Numbered from the stretch's first letter, positions 16,635 through 25,459 are shown. The stretch: 64,000 nt of DNA from Paracoccus aminovorans (GCF_001546115.1 NZ_KQ955208.1:1888321-1952320), one strand, 5' to 3'. Program-made: numbers and translations. The notes: generated from the letters alone by a model not told the origin.

Positions 16635-17936
16635 TCAGCGGCGGAATTCGGGGGTCTTGGGCCCCGAGAAGATCTGCGAGGGATTGCGCCGCAGGGCCGA
16701 GACCAGCTCGTTCACATTGCCCACCAGCCCGCGCAGATCGCTGGCCATGCGGGTGATTTGCGGCAGCCCCTCGCGGGTGAAAGCCTGCACCGGGGCGCGG
16801 GCGCTGTCCAGCATCCCGCGCAGGCTGGCGAATGCCGCGTCGGCGCTGTCGGCGGCATCGCGCAGCTTGCCCGTGATCTGCGGCAGGTCGGCCACCACGC
16901 GGTCGATGGCCTCGTTGGCCTTGCCCAGCGTGGCGCGCAGGTCGCCGACCACCGGCTCGATATTGCTGTTCATCACCCGGTCGGCGCTGTCGAAGGCCCG
17001 CTCGGCCGAGGCCAGCGTCCGCTGCCCGACCGCCAGCGCCGCGTCGAGCCCGTCAAGGCTTTGGTCCGCGCGATCCGTCAGCCGCGCCAGGTCGGTCTGC
17101 AGCGTGGTCGCGGTCTGGTCCAGCCGCTGCGTCAGCCCGCGCAGGTCGCCCGAGACATAGTCGCGCACCTCGTTCAGCGTCGCGGTGCCGGCGTCCAGCG
17201 CCGCATCGGCCTTGCCGGCGGTTTCGTCGAACTTGGCCAGCGCCGTGTCGGCATTGCCCAGCGTCGTCTCGGCCGCCGCGGAAAGTCCGTCCAGCCGCTC
17301 GCCGAAGGCCGAGATGTCGGCGGCGGCCGAGGCGATGGACTCGGTCGCCTTGGTCACATCCCCCAGCGCCTTGTCCAGGTTGGCGCTGGAGCGCTCCACG
17401 TTGTCCAGGATATTGCGCACCCGGCTCTGGTTGTCGTCGCCCAGCAGCTGGGTCATCTGCTCGGCCACGGTGTTCAGCCGCGAGATCATCTCGGGGCCCT
17501 GGTCCGACAGCGTCTGCAGGGCCGAGCGGTTGGCGGCGATCACCGGGATGCCGTCGGACTGCGCCTTGCGCAGCAAGGGTGCGTCGGGCGTGCCGGCGGT
17601 GATCGCGACGTTCGAGACGCCGGTGACGCCCTGGATCTCGATCGAGGCGCGGGAATTGGTGCGCACCGGCGTATCCTCGGCCACCTCGACGCGCACCCGC
17701 ACGGCGCCGTTGACGCCGTCCGCCAGCTGCATGTCCACGACCTTGCCGACGGAAAGCCCGGCAAAGGCCACCTCGGACGAGATCGCCAGCCCCGAGACCT
17801 CGGGGAAATAGATGTCGTAATAAGCGAATTGCCGGTTGATCTGGATCTTGGCGAACCACATCAGGAACAAGAGCAGCCCCAGGAAGCCCGCAATGGTGAA
17901 GGCGCCGATCAGGACGTAATTGGCCTTGGTCTCCAT
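16635..17936 (-). CDS. MCE/MlaD-family lipid-binding protein with long coiled coil
   Basis: A 433-residue protein: N-terminal transmembrane helix (about residues 8-28), then one MCE domain (residues 38-115, including VSGLAISSEVAFAGLSVGKV). A long Ala/Leu/Asp-rich helical region follows (about 150-400) with repeated NADTALAKFDETAGKADAAL-like heptads. MCE hexamers form periplasmic lipid channels, and the long helices suggest a needle-like shape as in PqiB/LetB or Mce proteins rather than short MlaD. It lies between the ATPase and lipoprotein genes. Confidence 0.9.
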   Translation of the reverse strand: METKANYVLIGAFTIAGFLGLLLFLMWFAKIQINRQFAYYDIYFPEVSGLAISSEVAFAGLSVGKVVDMQLADGVNGAVRVRVEVAEDTPVRTNSRASIEIQGVTGVSNVAITAGTPDAPLLRKAQSDGIPVIAANRSALQTLSDQGPEMISRLNTVAEQMTQLLGDDNQSRVRNILDNVERSSANLDKALGDVTKATESIASAAADISAFGERLDGLSAAAETTLGNADTALAKFDETAGKADAALDAGTATLNEVRDYVSGDLRGLTQRLDQTATTLQTDLARLTDRADQSLDGLDAALAVGQRTLASAERAFDSADRVMNSNIEPVVGDLRATLGKANEAIDRVVADLPQITGKLRDAADSADAAFASLRGMLDSARAPVQAFTREGLPQITRMASDLRGLVGNVNELVSALRRNPSQIFSGPKTPEFRR

Positions 17937-17939
17937 GGG

Positions 17940-18716
17940 CTACTCCTTGCTCCGGCCGGTGGCGATGGCGGCGCGGGCGCGGGGCCCGTGGAAATATTCA
18001 TGCACCCAAGGATGATCCACCTTCAGCATCTCGGCCATGGTCCCGCTGACCAGCACCCGCTTTTCCGCCAGCACCGCGACGCGGTCGCAACAGGCGTGCA
18101 GCGTGTCGAGGTCATGCGTGACCAGAAAGACCGACAGGTCCAGCGCATCGCGCAGCTCGACGATCAGCCGGTCGAAGGCATCGGCGCCGATCGGGTCCAG
18201 CCCGGCCGTGGGCTCGTCCAGGAAGACGATCTCGGGGTCCAGCGCCAGGGCCCGCGCCAACCCCGCGCGCTTTTTCATGCCCCCCGACAGGTCCGAGGGG
18301 TATTTGTCGTTGGCGTTCCACGGCAGCCCGGCCATCGAGACCTTCAGTTCCGCCAGCCCCGCGCGCGTCTCGGGCGTCAGGCCCGGCACGGCCCGCAAGG
18401 GCACCTCGACATTCTCGCGCACGTTGAGCGAGGAAAACAGCGCCCCGGCCTGGAACATCACGCCCCAGCGCCGCTCCAGCGCCTCGCGCGCCGGGCCGTG
18501 CAGCGCGGTCACGTCCTGGCCAAAGACCCGGACCGTGCCGGCGGCGGGCGGGTTCAGCCCGACGATGGTGCGCAGAAGCACCGATTTCCCGGTGCCCGAG
18601 CCGCCGACCACGCCCAGGATCTCGCCCCGCCGCAGGTCCAGGTCCAGCCCGTCATGCACGACATGGCTGCCGAATTGCGTGCGCAGGCCCCGGACCTCGA
18701 TGACATTGTCGCTCAC
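17940..18716 (-). CDS. ABC transporter ATP-binding protein (MlaF-like)
   Basis: A 258-residue ATPase with Walker A GGSGTGKS (about residues 39-46), Q-loop FQAGALFSSL, signature LSGGMKKRAGLARAL, Walker B IVFLDEPTAGLDP and the switch His in VTHDLDT. The LSGGM variant and the EPTAGLDPI run are typical of MlaF/Ttg2A phospholipid transporters. GTG 18716 is the start; it overlaps the permease stop as TTGTGA, so the two are coupled. It powers lipid movement through the MCE complex. Confidence 0.93.
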   Translation of the reverse strand: MSDNVIEVRGLRTQFGSHVVHDGLDLDLRRGEILGVVGGSGTGKSVLLRTIVGLNPPAAGTVRVFGQDVTALHGPAREALERRWGVMFQAGALFSSLNVRENVEVPLRAVPGLTPETRAGLAELKVSMAGLPWNANDKYPSDLSGGMKKRAGLARALALDPEIVFLDEPTAGLDPIGADAFDRLIVELRDALDLSVFLVTHDLDTLHACCDRVAVLAEKRVLVSGTMAEMLKVDHPWVHEYFHGPRARAAIATGRSKE

Positions 18717-19801
18717 AACCCGATCTCCGCGAAGAAGACCGAGAACAGCGCATCCGCCACGATCACCGCGAAGATGGCGTTCACCACCGCGGTCGAGGTC
18801 TGCGCGCCCAGCGATTCCGCGTCCTTGCCGACCTTCATCCCGGCGTGGCAGCCGATGATGCCGATGATGATGGCAAAGACCGGCGCCTTGGACAGGCCGA
18901 CGATGACATGGTCGACGCTGGTTTCCGCGATCAGCCGATAGCGGAACATCGAGGGCGAGATCCCGAGCTCCACCCAGGACATGATCGCGCCGCCGATCAG
19001 CCCGGCCAAGTTCGCGATCAGCCCCAGGATCGGCAGGGTGATGACCAGCGCCAGCACGCGCGGCAGGATCAGCACCATGTCGGGATCGAGGCCCAGCGTG
19101 CGCATGGCGTCGATTTCCTCGTTCATCTTCATCGAGCCGATCGAGGCCGTCAGCGCCGAGGCCGTGCGCCCGGCGACGATGATCGCGGTCAGAAGGATGC
19201 CCAGTTCGCGCAGGATCGAGATGGCGATCAGGTCGATGACAAAGATCTCGGCCCCGAACTGGCTGAGCTGCGCCGCGCCCTGAAAGGCCAGCACCACGCC
19301 GATCAGAAAGGACATCAGCGCCACGATGGGCACCGCGCGCAGGCCGGTTTCCTGGCAGTGATGGACCAGCGCGGTCAGGCGGAAATCGCGCGGGTGCCGG
19401 ATGCCGCGCCACAGCGCCGCCAGGAACCGGCCCAGGTATTCCGCAAGCTCGCGCAGGAAGACCAGCGCGCCCATGATCCAGCGCCCGGTCGCATCCAGCG
19501 CCCGGCGCCAGCCGGGCTCGGGCGCGGGCGGCGGATCGGGCCGGGGCAGGGCGCCGGTCACGCTTTCCAGGAGCTTCGCCTGCGGCGCGGCCAGCCCCAG
19601 AAGCGTGGCGCCCGCGGCTGTGCGCCCGGCCAGGTACCAGGCGCCGGCGGTGTCGAGCCGCGTCAGGCCCGACAGCTCCAGCCGCTCCGGCGCCTCGGGC
19701 GGCAGCTGCGCCAGGGTCCAGACCGTCAGCGCGCCCTCAAGGCGCAGCTGCCCGTCCTGAAGGGTGGCGCGCAGCTGCGGATCGGCGGGAAGGCTGGCCA
19801 T
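18713..19801 (-). CDS. MlaE-family permease with fused N-terminal STAS domain
   Basis: A 362-residue protein. Residues about 1-85 form a STAS-like domain (LRLEGALTVWTLAQLP ... GLTRLDTAGAWYL). The remainder is the MlaE permease with five to six helices, including IGVVLAFQGAAQLSQFGA, GRTASALTASIGSMKMNEEI and SWVELGISPSMF. E. coli has the STAS unit as the separate MlaB; fusion is common in Alphaproteobacteria. ATG 19801 is chosen because AGGA lies 5 bases upstream; in-frame ATGs at 19834 and 19903 lack such a site. It is the first gene of the operon. Confidence 0.92.
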   Translation of the reverse strand: MASLPADPQLRATLQDGQLRLEGALTVWTLAQLPPEAPERLELSGLTRLDTAGAWYLAGRTAAGATLLGLAAPQAKLLESVTGALPRPDPPPAPEPGWRRALDATGRWIMGALVFLRELAEYLGRFLAALWRGIRHPRDFRLTALVHHCQETGLRAVPIVALMSFLIGVVLAFQGAAQLSQFGAEIFVIDLIAISILRELGILLTAIIVAGRTASALTASIGSMKMNEEIDAMRTLGLDPDMVLILPRVLALVITLPILGLIANLAGLIGGAIMSWVELGISPSMFRYRLIAETSVDHVIVGLSKAPVFAIIIGIIGCHAGMKVGKDAESLGAQTSTAVVNAIFAVIVADALFSVFFAEIGL

Positions 19802-20036
19802 GGCGGTCCTGATGGGAAGCGTCACCGATTTCATCCGGCGATTGCGGGGCTTTGTCAAATCCGCCGCCGGGGCGGGTGGTGGCGTCGGGGCGAGAGGTTT
19901 CAATTTGCATCGTATTCTCGGGGTCTTGTGCTTGATCGCAATCCTGCCCCGGCCCTAGCCTGGGGGCAAGGCGAACGGGCCTGAACCTCCCCGGGATCGG
20001 GTGAACCAGTGCTGCTTTGACGATGATCCCGGGGCA

Positions 20037-20954
20037 TCAGCCCGGCGCCGCCGCGCGCATCATTCGCACCGGCTCGGTCCGGGCCAGGCGCAGCACATGC
20101 GCCATATAGGGTTGCTGCAGGTCCTCGCTGCGCAGCCCGGCGTACAGCCGGCGCAGCATGCCCTGCGGCCCCAGCGGCAGCAGCGCCAGTTCGGGGTTGC
20201 CGGCCTGGCCGCGCAGCACCCAGTCGGGCATCACCGCCACCCCGCGCCCCGAGGCGATCAGCATCAGCGCGATGGCGGTCTGCTCGACTTGGCGCAGATG
20301 CGCCGGCTCGACCCCGGCCGGGTCGAGGAATTGCGAGAACACGTCCAGCCGCGCCCGGTCCATCGGATAGGTGATCAGCGCCTCGCCGGCCAGGTCGGCG
20401 GGCTCGGCATAGCCCTTGGCGACCAGCGGGTGACTGGCCCGCACCACCAGCGTCGGCGCATAGTCGAACAGCGGCTGGAAGCTGATGCCCGCGATTTCCT
20501 CGGGGTCCGAGGAAATCACCAGGTCCACCTGGCCGCGTTCCAGCGCCGGCAGCGCCTTCAGCGCCAGGCTGGTGCGGATGTCCAGGTCGACCTCGGGCCA
20601 GGCGCGGCGGAACTGGTCCAGCACCGGCAGGAGCCAGTCGAAGCAATGGTGGCATTCCATCGCCACATGCAGCCGGCCGGCCCGGCCCAGCTCGACGGCG
20701 CGGAATTCGGCCTCGGCGGCCTCGATCATCGGCAGCACCTGCTCGGCGGTGCGCAACAGCCGCATCCCGGCACCCGACAGGCGCAAGGGCTTGGTCTTGC
20801 GCAGGAAAAGCTCGACCCCGGCCTGTTCCTCCAGCGCCTTGATCTGGTGCGACAGCGCCGATTGCGTCAGGTTCAGCACCTCGGCCGCGCGGGCCAGCCC
20901 GCCCTGTTCATGGATGGCGCGCAGGCTGCGCAGATGGCGAAGTTCCAGATGCAT
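20037..20954 (-). CDS. metR: LysR-family regulator, MetR-like
   Basis: A 305-residue regulator. The N-terminal winged helix-turn-helix is LRHLRSLRAIHEQGGLARAAEVLNLTQSALSHQIKALEE (residues 4-42, abridged by family pattern), with a type 2 periplasmic-binding effector domain after residue 90. Sequence style and position, divergent from metF across 90 bp, fit MetR, the homocysteine-responsive activator of methionine genes. A TGAA-N5-CTCA site lies in the shared region. The symbol is given on context and resemblance. Confidence 0.8.
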   Translation of the reverse strand: MHLELRHLRSLRAIHEQGGLARAAEVLNLTQSALSHQIKALEEQAGVELFLRKTKPLRLSGAGMRLLRTAEQVLPMIEAAEAEFRAVELGRAGRLHVAMECHHCFDWLLPVLDQFRRAWPEVDLDIRTSLALKALPALERGQVDLVISSDPEEIAGISFQPLFDYAPTLVVRASHPLVAKGYAEPADLAGEALITYPMDRARLDVFSQFLDPAGVEPAHLRQVEQTAIALMLIASGRGVAVMPDWVLRGQAGNPELALLPLGPQGMLRRLYAGLRSEDLQQPYMAHVLRLARTEPVRMMRAAAPG

Positions 20955-20987
20955 CTTGAGCGGATCTCATCACGATCTTGAGGATTA

Positions 20988-21000
20988 TGAATTTGTCTCA
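20988..21000. promoter_or_regulatory. Candidate MetR operator
   Basis: TGAATTTGTCTCA matches the enterobacterial MetR consensus TGAA-N5-TTCA at 7 of 8 fixed positions. It sits between the divergent LysR gene and metF, 45 bp before the metF start. One site and one mismatch only; inference. Confidence 0.45.
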
Positions 21001-21044
21001 CGTCGCGGCGCGTGTCACAAGTCCTGCGACAAAAGGATAGTGCG

Positions 21045-21908
21045 ATGACGACACCGGCGATCAGTTTCGAATTCTTCCCGCCCCGGACCCTGGAGCAATC
21101 CTTCCGGCTGTGGGAGACCGCCCGGGCGCTGGCGCCGCTGGGGCCGGACTTCGTCTCGGTCACCTATGGCGCCGGCGGCACCACCCGGCAGCTGACGCAT
21201 GAGGCGGTGACGGCGCTGGCCGGCCATTACGGGCTGAACGTCGCCGCGCATCTGACCTGCGTGGACGCGACGCGCGAGGAGACCTTGCAGATCGTCGCCG
21301 ATTACGCGGCGGCCGGCGTGCACGAGATCGTCGCCCTGCGCGGCGACGCGCCGCAGGGCCAGGACCGCTTCACCGCCCATCCCGAGGGCTTCGCCAGCTC
21401 GGTCGCGCTGATCGAGGCGATTGCCGCGCGCGGCGACATGACCATCCGCTGCGGCGCCTATCCCGAGCCGCATCCCGACAGCGCCGACACTGCCGCCGAC
21501 GTGGCCTGGCTGAAGCGCAAGGTGGACGCAGGCGCTAGTTCGGCCATCACGCAGTTCTTCTTTGACGCCGACACCTTCTTCCGCTTCCGCGACGCCTGCG
21601 CGGCCGCCGGCGTCGCGGCGCCGATCATCCCCGGCATCCTGCCGATCCAGAGCTGGGCCGGCACCCGCCGCTTTGCCGAACGCTGCGGCACCTCGGTTCC
21701 GCAATGGGCCGAGGAGGCCTTTGCCGCCGCCGGCCCCGAGGGCGAGGCCGCGCTGGCGCTGGATGTCTGCGTCAAGCTGTGCGAATCGCTGGTCGAGGGC
21801 GGCGTGGACAAGCTGCATTTCTATACGCTGAACAAGCCCGACCTGGTGCAGAAGGTCTGCGCCGGCCTGGGCGTCGCACCGAAGGCCGAATTTTCGCGCG
21901 TGGCCTGA
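21045..21908 (+). CDS. metF: Methylenetetrahydrofolate reductase
   Basis: A 287-residue FAD-dependent TIM-barrel enzyme making 5-methyl-THF for methionine synthesis. Motifs: N-terminal ISFEFFPP with the catalytic Glu, FVSVTYGAGG, AAHLTCV, the folate/FAD loop LRGDAP, and TQFFFDADTFFRF. The ribosome-binding site AAAAGGA is 7 bases before ATG 21045. Regulation by the divergent MetR-like protein is likely. Length is normal for a bacterial MetF without a regulatory domain. Confidence 0.96.
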   Translation: MTTPAISFEFFPPRTLEQSFRLWETARALAPLGPDFVSVTYGAGGTTRQLTHEAVTALAGHYGLNVAAHLTCVDATREETLQIVADYAAAGVHEIVALRGDAPQGQDRFTAHPEGFASSVALIEAIAARGDMTIRCGAYPEPHPDSADTAADVAWLKRKVDAGASSAITQFFFDADTFFRFRDACAAAGVAAPIIPGILPIQSWAGTRRFAERCGTSVPQWAEEAFAAAGPEGEAALALDVCVKLCESLVEGGVDKLHFYTLNKPDLVQKVCAGLGVAPKAEFSRVA

Positions 21909-21942
21909 GCGGCCGGGGCTGCGGTTCAGCATATCCTGACCG

Positions 21943-22329
21943 TTGAGCGCTGTGCCTTGGCCAATCGCGCCGAGAGGGCTGCGTTTGACGATTCGTGCCC
22001 AAGCTGCAGCACCGCCGCACCGCTATCCGTCGCTCAGGCCGAGGATCCTCGAACAGATCCGCGGCGGCGATCACCAGACCGCGCTTGCCGTTCTGCAATG
22101 CGCTTGCAGAATTCGGCTATGATGCCTCGCTGGTGGCCGACATGGCGGGCTGTTTCTGGGCGCTCGGGGATAGCGAGCCGCCATCCAGCTCCTGGTCGCC
22201 GTCACCGGGGATGGCGCCCGGCTGGGCGCGATGCATATCTTGATCGGAGAGGCTGGGAAGGCCAGGTTCGCGCTTGAACATGCGCTTCCGCGGTGCCCGG
22301 TCAACCGTTCCGACCCGACGCTGCGATGA
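21943..22329 (+). pseudogene. Decayed small gene (helical repeat-like remnant) with two frameshifts
   Basis: Three consecutive segments look protein-like but lie in different frames. First, 21943-22098 ends RILEQIRGGDHQTALAVLQ. Second, shifted by one base, 22100-22178 gives ALAEFGYDASLVADMAGCF and then WALGDSE. Third, back in the first frame, 22180-22329 reads AIQLLVAVTGDGARLGAM, HILIGEAGKARFALEHAL and a TGA. Joined, they form a plausible helical protein of about 125 residues with TPR-like spacing. I do not recognise the intact family. The start is uncertain (TTG 21943, GTG 21952 or TTG 21985). Confidence 0.45.
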
Positions 22330-22571
22330 CCCTGGTGTCAGGCGGTATGCACTCTCAGGAACGGCGCCGCGCAAGAGAGTCTCCATGTTTTTGACGGTCT
22401 CAGCCTGATTCCGATGGCAGGCTTGGCCTTGGGGCATGCGCAGCCCGGCTGATCCTGCCGCCAAGCGAGCGCGGCAGCGCTTCAGATGTCGGTGCGGCCG
22501 AGAAGAGTCGAACTTCGATGACGGTGATTGCATCTCGACCATGTGCCAATCAGGCGTCCTGTCGCAACCCG
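22330..22571. other. Gene-free stretch between the decayed gene and the DUF2235 gene
   Basis: About 240 bases with no convincing coding frame, terminator or repeat. Together with the decayed gene upstream, this makes a region of over 650 bases without an intact gene, the longest in the window. It may be the residue of an old deletion or insertion. Confidence 0.5.
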
Positions 22572-23690
22572 TCAGGGCGCGATAATTCCTGGGTTATCGT
22601 CCTCTGCTGTCGCTCCGGGCATGGCCATTTCTTGCGGCGCGGCGGGCGTGCGGCGGCGGAAGCGGCGCTTGCGGTGCGGGCGTTCGGGCGCGGCCTCGGC
22701 CAGCGCGCCGGTCAGCAGCGCCGGGCCCGGATAGGGGCGTGGCACCGAGTCGTGTAGTCGTTCCGAGGCGTCCAGCCCCGCCAGCCGCGGCGCGCGGGCA
22801 AGGAAAGCCTTGCCCCAGCTGCGCCAGGACCCGACCGAGGGCGCCGTCGGGTCGCAGGGGAACTGCGCCTGCCAGCCCGCGGGCAGCGGCAGGCCAAAGC
22901 GCTCGGCCCGCGTCATCATCCAGACCAGCGGGATATTCGCCAGCGGCCGGGCATATTCCAGCCCCGACAGCTGGCCGCCGATGTCCGGGTGGCAGCCGCG
23001 GAACCACATCTGCTCGATCCGGCCGGCGACCGACTGGCTGTCCCAGACCAGGGGCTGAAAGGCCGCCCGGGTCTCGTCCAGGGCCAGCGCCTGCAGGCCG
23101 TGCTCGACATGGCTGCCCAAGTGTTCATCGTGAAAGCGAAAGCGCGGCTCGGTCAGCATCCACAGCAGCGGCAGCCGGATGCCCAGCGCCATGACGGTGT
23201 CGAAGACCCCGATCAGCCGGATCGGCACGAAGGGATGGCACAGGCGCTGGTCCAGCTGCTCGACCCCCAGGTCGGCACCGTTGCGATAAAGCTGCCAGGC
23301 GTGGTGGACGTTTTCGGCCGTGGCATGGGTGTGCGTCAACAGCCCGACCCGGCCGATCATCCCGGCCAGCGAGCGCACCGCGAAGGCGCCGCGCGAATAG
23401 CCGAAGAAGAACAGCGGATCGCCCGGCCGCCATTCGCGGGCAAGCCAGGCATAGGCGTCGCAGATGCTGCGCTCCAGCGTGGCGCCCATGGTCAGTTCGG
23501 GCAGGGTGCGCCAGGCCTGCCATTGCTGGCCCGGCGCGTAATGGATGCGCACCGGCGCCGGCAGCAGCCCGCGGTCGCCCGACAGCATCGCATGGATGCG
23601 CGCGATGGAGGACCGTCGCCCCTGGGTCAGCGAGGCGAAGGTTCCGTCCATCAGGACGACATGGCACAGGGGCGGGCGGGACGATTCCAT
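22572..23690 (-). CDS. DUF2235 alpha/beta-hydrolase (Tle1-like phospholipase family)
   Basis: A 372-residue protein with the DUF2235 layout: MDGT near the N-terminus (residues 14-17), the nucleophile elbow GYSRGAF (97-103, Ser99), FDTVMALG, and a late His/Asp region in FRGCHPDIGG and VPRPYPG. The C-terminal 50 residues are basic and Pro-rich. Relatives include type VI secretion phospholipase effectors (Tle1) and many orphan cytoplasmic members. No VgrG, PAAR or immunity gene is nearby, so an effector role is not supported here. No signal peptide is seen. Confidence 0.85.
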   Translation of the reverse strand: MESSRPPLCHVVLMDGTFASLTQGRRSSIARIHAMLSGDRGLLPAPVRIHYAPGQQWQAWRTLPELTMGATLERSICDAYAWLAREWRPGDPLFFFGYSRGAFAVRSLAGMIGRVGLLTHTHATAENVHHAWQLYRNGADLGVEQLDQRLCHPFVPIRLIGVFDTVMALGIRLPLLWMLTEPRFRFHDEHLGSHVEHGLQALALDETRAAFQPLVWDSQSVAGRIEQMWFRGCHPDIGGQLSGLEYARPLANIPLVWMMTRAERFGLPLPAGWQAQFPCDPTAPSVGSWRSWGKAFLARAPRLAGLDASERLHDSVPRPYPGPALLTGALAEAAPERPHRKRRFRRRTPAAPQEMAMPGATAEDDNPGIIAP

Positions 23691-23731
23691 GGCCGGACGC
23701 TAGCACGGAACCGCGAACATTCGATTAATCC

Positions 23732-24889
23732 CTATTCAAGCGCGTTCACGGTCATGTGTGCCATCAACCCGAAGCCGTTGAACCGGGTGTTGGTGACCGT
23801 GGAATAGGCGCCGGCGCCGTGGAAGATGACATAGTCACCTTCCTGGAGAGTGCCGGGCAGCGCCAGCTCGCCCGGCAGCCGGTCCACCGAATCGCAGGTC
23901 GGGCCGAAGATGACGCGGGGATGCGCCTCATCCTCGCGCGCCGTGCCTTCGGGGGTCAGCACCTGCAAGCGGTCGAGATTGCCGACGATCGGCAGTTCGA
24001 ACAGCCCGCCATAGACGCCGTCGTTCAGGAACACGTTCTGGCCGTCGCGCACCGCCTTGACCCGGGTGATCAGCGAGAAGGCGTCGGCGCAAAGCCCGCG
24101 CCCCGGCTCGCAGACCAGCGCCGGGGGCTCGGCGCCGAAAGCCTCGTCGGTGACGCGGCGGATCAGGGCAAAGATCGCGGCCAGGTCCGGCTCGACCCCG
24201 GTCACGCGATGCGAGGGGAAGCCGCCGCCGACGTTCAGCCGCCGCGCGCGCACCCCGGCCATGGCGCAGATCTCGGCCGCGGTGGTGATATAGGCCTCCC
24301 AGGCATGCGGATCGGTGCATTGCGTGCCCGGGTGGAAGGTCAGCGAGGGGATATAGCCGCGATCCGCCACCGCGCGCAGCAGCTCCGCCGCCAGTTCCGG
24401 CGAGGCGCCGAACTTCGAGCCGAAGTCATAGGCCGCGCCCAGCACCGGCAGCTTGAAGCGGGGCGAGATCTCGCAACCCTCGGCCGGCACCTTCTCGAAC
24501 AGCTTTTCCAGCTCGGAATGGCTGTCGACCGACCAGGCCTTGATGCCCGCCTCGACCGCATGGGTGATCTCGGCACGCGAGCGCACGGGGTTGTGGTAAT
24601 GCCGCGCCGCATCCGGGGCCAGCCGGCCGATCAGGTCGATCTCGGCCGGTGAGGCGACGTCGAAGCCCTTGACCCCGGCGGCGGCGAGCGTGCGGATCAC
24701 CGCCTCGTCCGGGTTCGACTTGACGGCATAGGTCACCAGGCCGGGAAAGCCCTGCAGGAAGCGCTGGGCATTCGCGCGCAGGACCGAAGGGGCAAAGACC
24801 ATGACCGGGTTTTCCGGCGCCAGCTTGCGGATGATCTCGGCGGGATTGTCCCAGACGGTCTTGGGGCCACGGCCCTCGGTCAGTCCCAT
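23732..24889 (-). CDS. Type III PLP-dependent ornithine/lysine decarboxylase
   Basis: A 385-residue alanine-racemase-fold decarboxylase. PLP Lys57 is in YAVKSNP, the phosphate-binding stretch is NVGGGFPSH, the intersubunit catalytic Cys332 is in GPTCDSVD, and the C-terminal motif is FNGFG. It makes putrescine or cadaverine for polyamine supply; which one cannot be decided. ATG 24889 is chosen because AAGGA sits 7 bases upstream, better than the ATG two codons earlier. A Lrp-type regulator is divergent across 138 bp and may control it. Confidence 0.9.
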   Translation of the reverse strand: MGLTEGRGPKTVWDNPAEIIRKLAPENPVMVFAPSVLRANAQRFLQGFPGLVTYAVKSNPDEAVIRTLAAAGVKGFDVASPAEIDLIGRLAPDAARHYHNPVRSRAEITHAVEAGIKAWSVDSHSELEKLFEKVPAEGCEISPRFKLPVLGAAYDFGSKFGASPELAAELLRAVADRGYIPSLTFHPGTQCTDPHAWEAYITTAAEICAMAGVRARRLNVGGGFPSHRVTGVEPDLAAIFALIRRVTDEAFGAEPPALVCEPGRGLCADAFSLITRVKAVRDGQNVFLNDGVYGGLFELPIVGNLDRLQVLTPEGTAREDEAHPRVIFGPTCDSVDRLPGELALPGTLQEGDYVIFHGAGAYSTVTNTRFNGFGLMAHMTVNALE

Positions 24890-25027
24890 CGGCATGTCCT
24901 TCCTGTGCGCGTGAGGGATGGAAACAAGTCTGCGCCCTATGGGTTCCGATTGAAGCAATGAAAAGGGTGGAAATGTTCCCGCCTATGGGTAATCTGCCGA
25001 AAGTGTCGTCATTATGACAGGTGGCAG

Positions 25028-25459
25028 GTGGACGAGCTCGACCGGGGAATTCTGACCCATCTCGCGCAGGATGCGCGCATGTCCGTGGCGGTGCTGGCCC
25101 GGCGGCTGAAGGTGGCGCGCTCGACCGTGCAGGCCAGGTTGGAACGGCTGGAAACTTCGGGCGCCATCGCGGGTTACACGCTGCGCCTGGGCGATTCCGC
25201 GCGCGAGCATCGCATCCGCGCCACCTGCCTGCTGACCATCGAGCCGCGCTCGCAAGCCGCGATCCTGGGCCGGCTGCGCAGCCTGCCCGAGGTCGAGCGC
25301 ATCCATACCACCAGCGGCCGCGTCGATCTTTTGCTGCAACTGGCCGCCATATCGACCAGCCAGCTGGACGATGTGCTGGACCAGATCGGCGGTCTGACCG
25401 GCGTGAAGTCCAGCGAGAGCCTGATTCACCTGTCCACCAAGCTGGATCGCGCCACCTAG
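25028..25459 (+). CDS. Lrp/AsnC-family transcriptional regulator
   Basis: A 143-residue regulator with a GTG start. The N-terminal helix-turn-helix is LDRGILTHLAQDARMSVAVL to LERLETSGAIAGY. The C-terminal RAM/ACT-like domain runs from about residue 65 (RATCLLTIEPRSQAAILGRL). It lies opposite the PLP decarboxylase, suggesting local control by an amino acid such as lysine or ornithine (inference). Its TAG stop shares CTAG with the convergent rsmD stop. Confidence 0.9.
   Translation: MDELDRGILTHLAQDARMSVAVLARRLKVARSTVQARLERLETSGAIAGYTLRLGDSAREHRIRATCLLTIEPRSQAAILGRLRSLPEVERIHTTSGRVDLLLQLAAISTSQLDDVLDQIGGLTGVKSSESLIHLSTKLDRAT

Noticed and set aside
14754..18941. A 1395-codon + strand frame opposite the alcohol dehydrogenase and Mla operon
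   Set aside because: Composition is that of a GC-driven shadow frame; it crosses five real genes with intact family motifs.
22485..22560. tRNA-like T-arm (GAAGTTCGACTC on the minus strand)
   Set aside because: The acceptor, D and anticodon arms cannot be formed around it and no CCA end aligns; chance resemblance.
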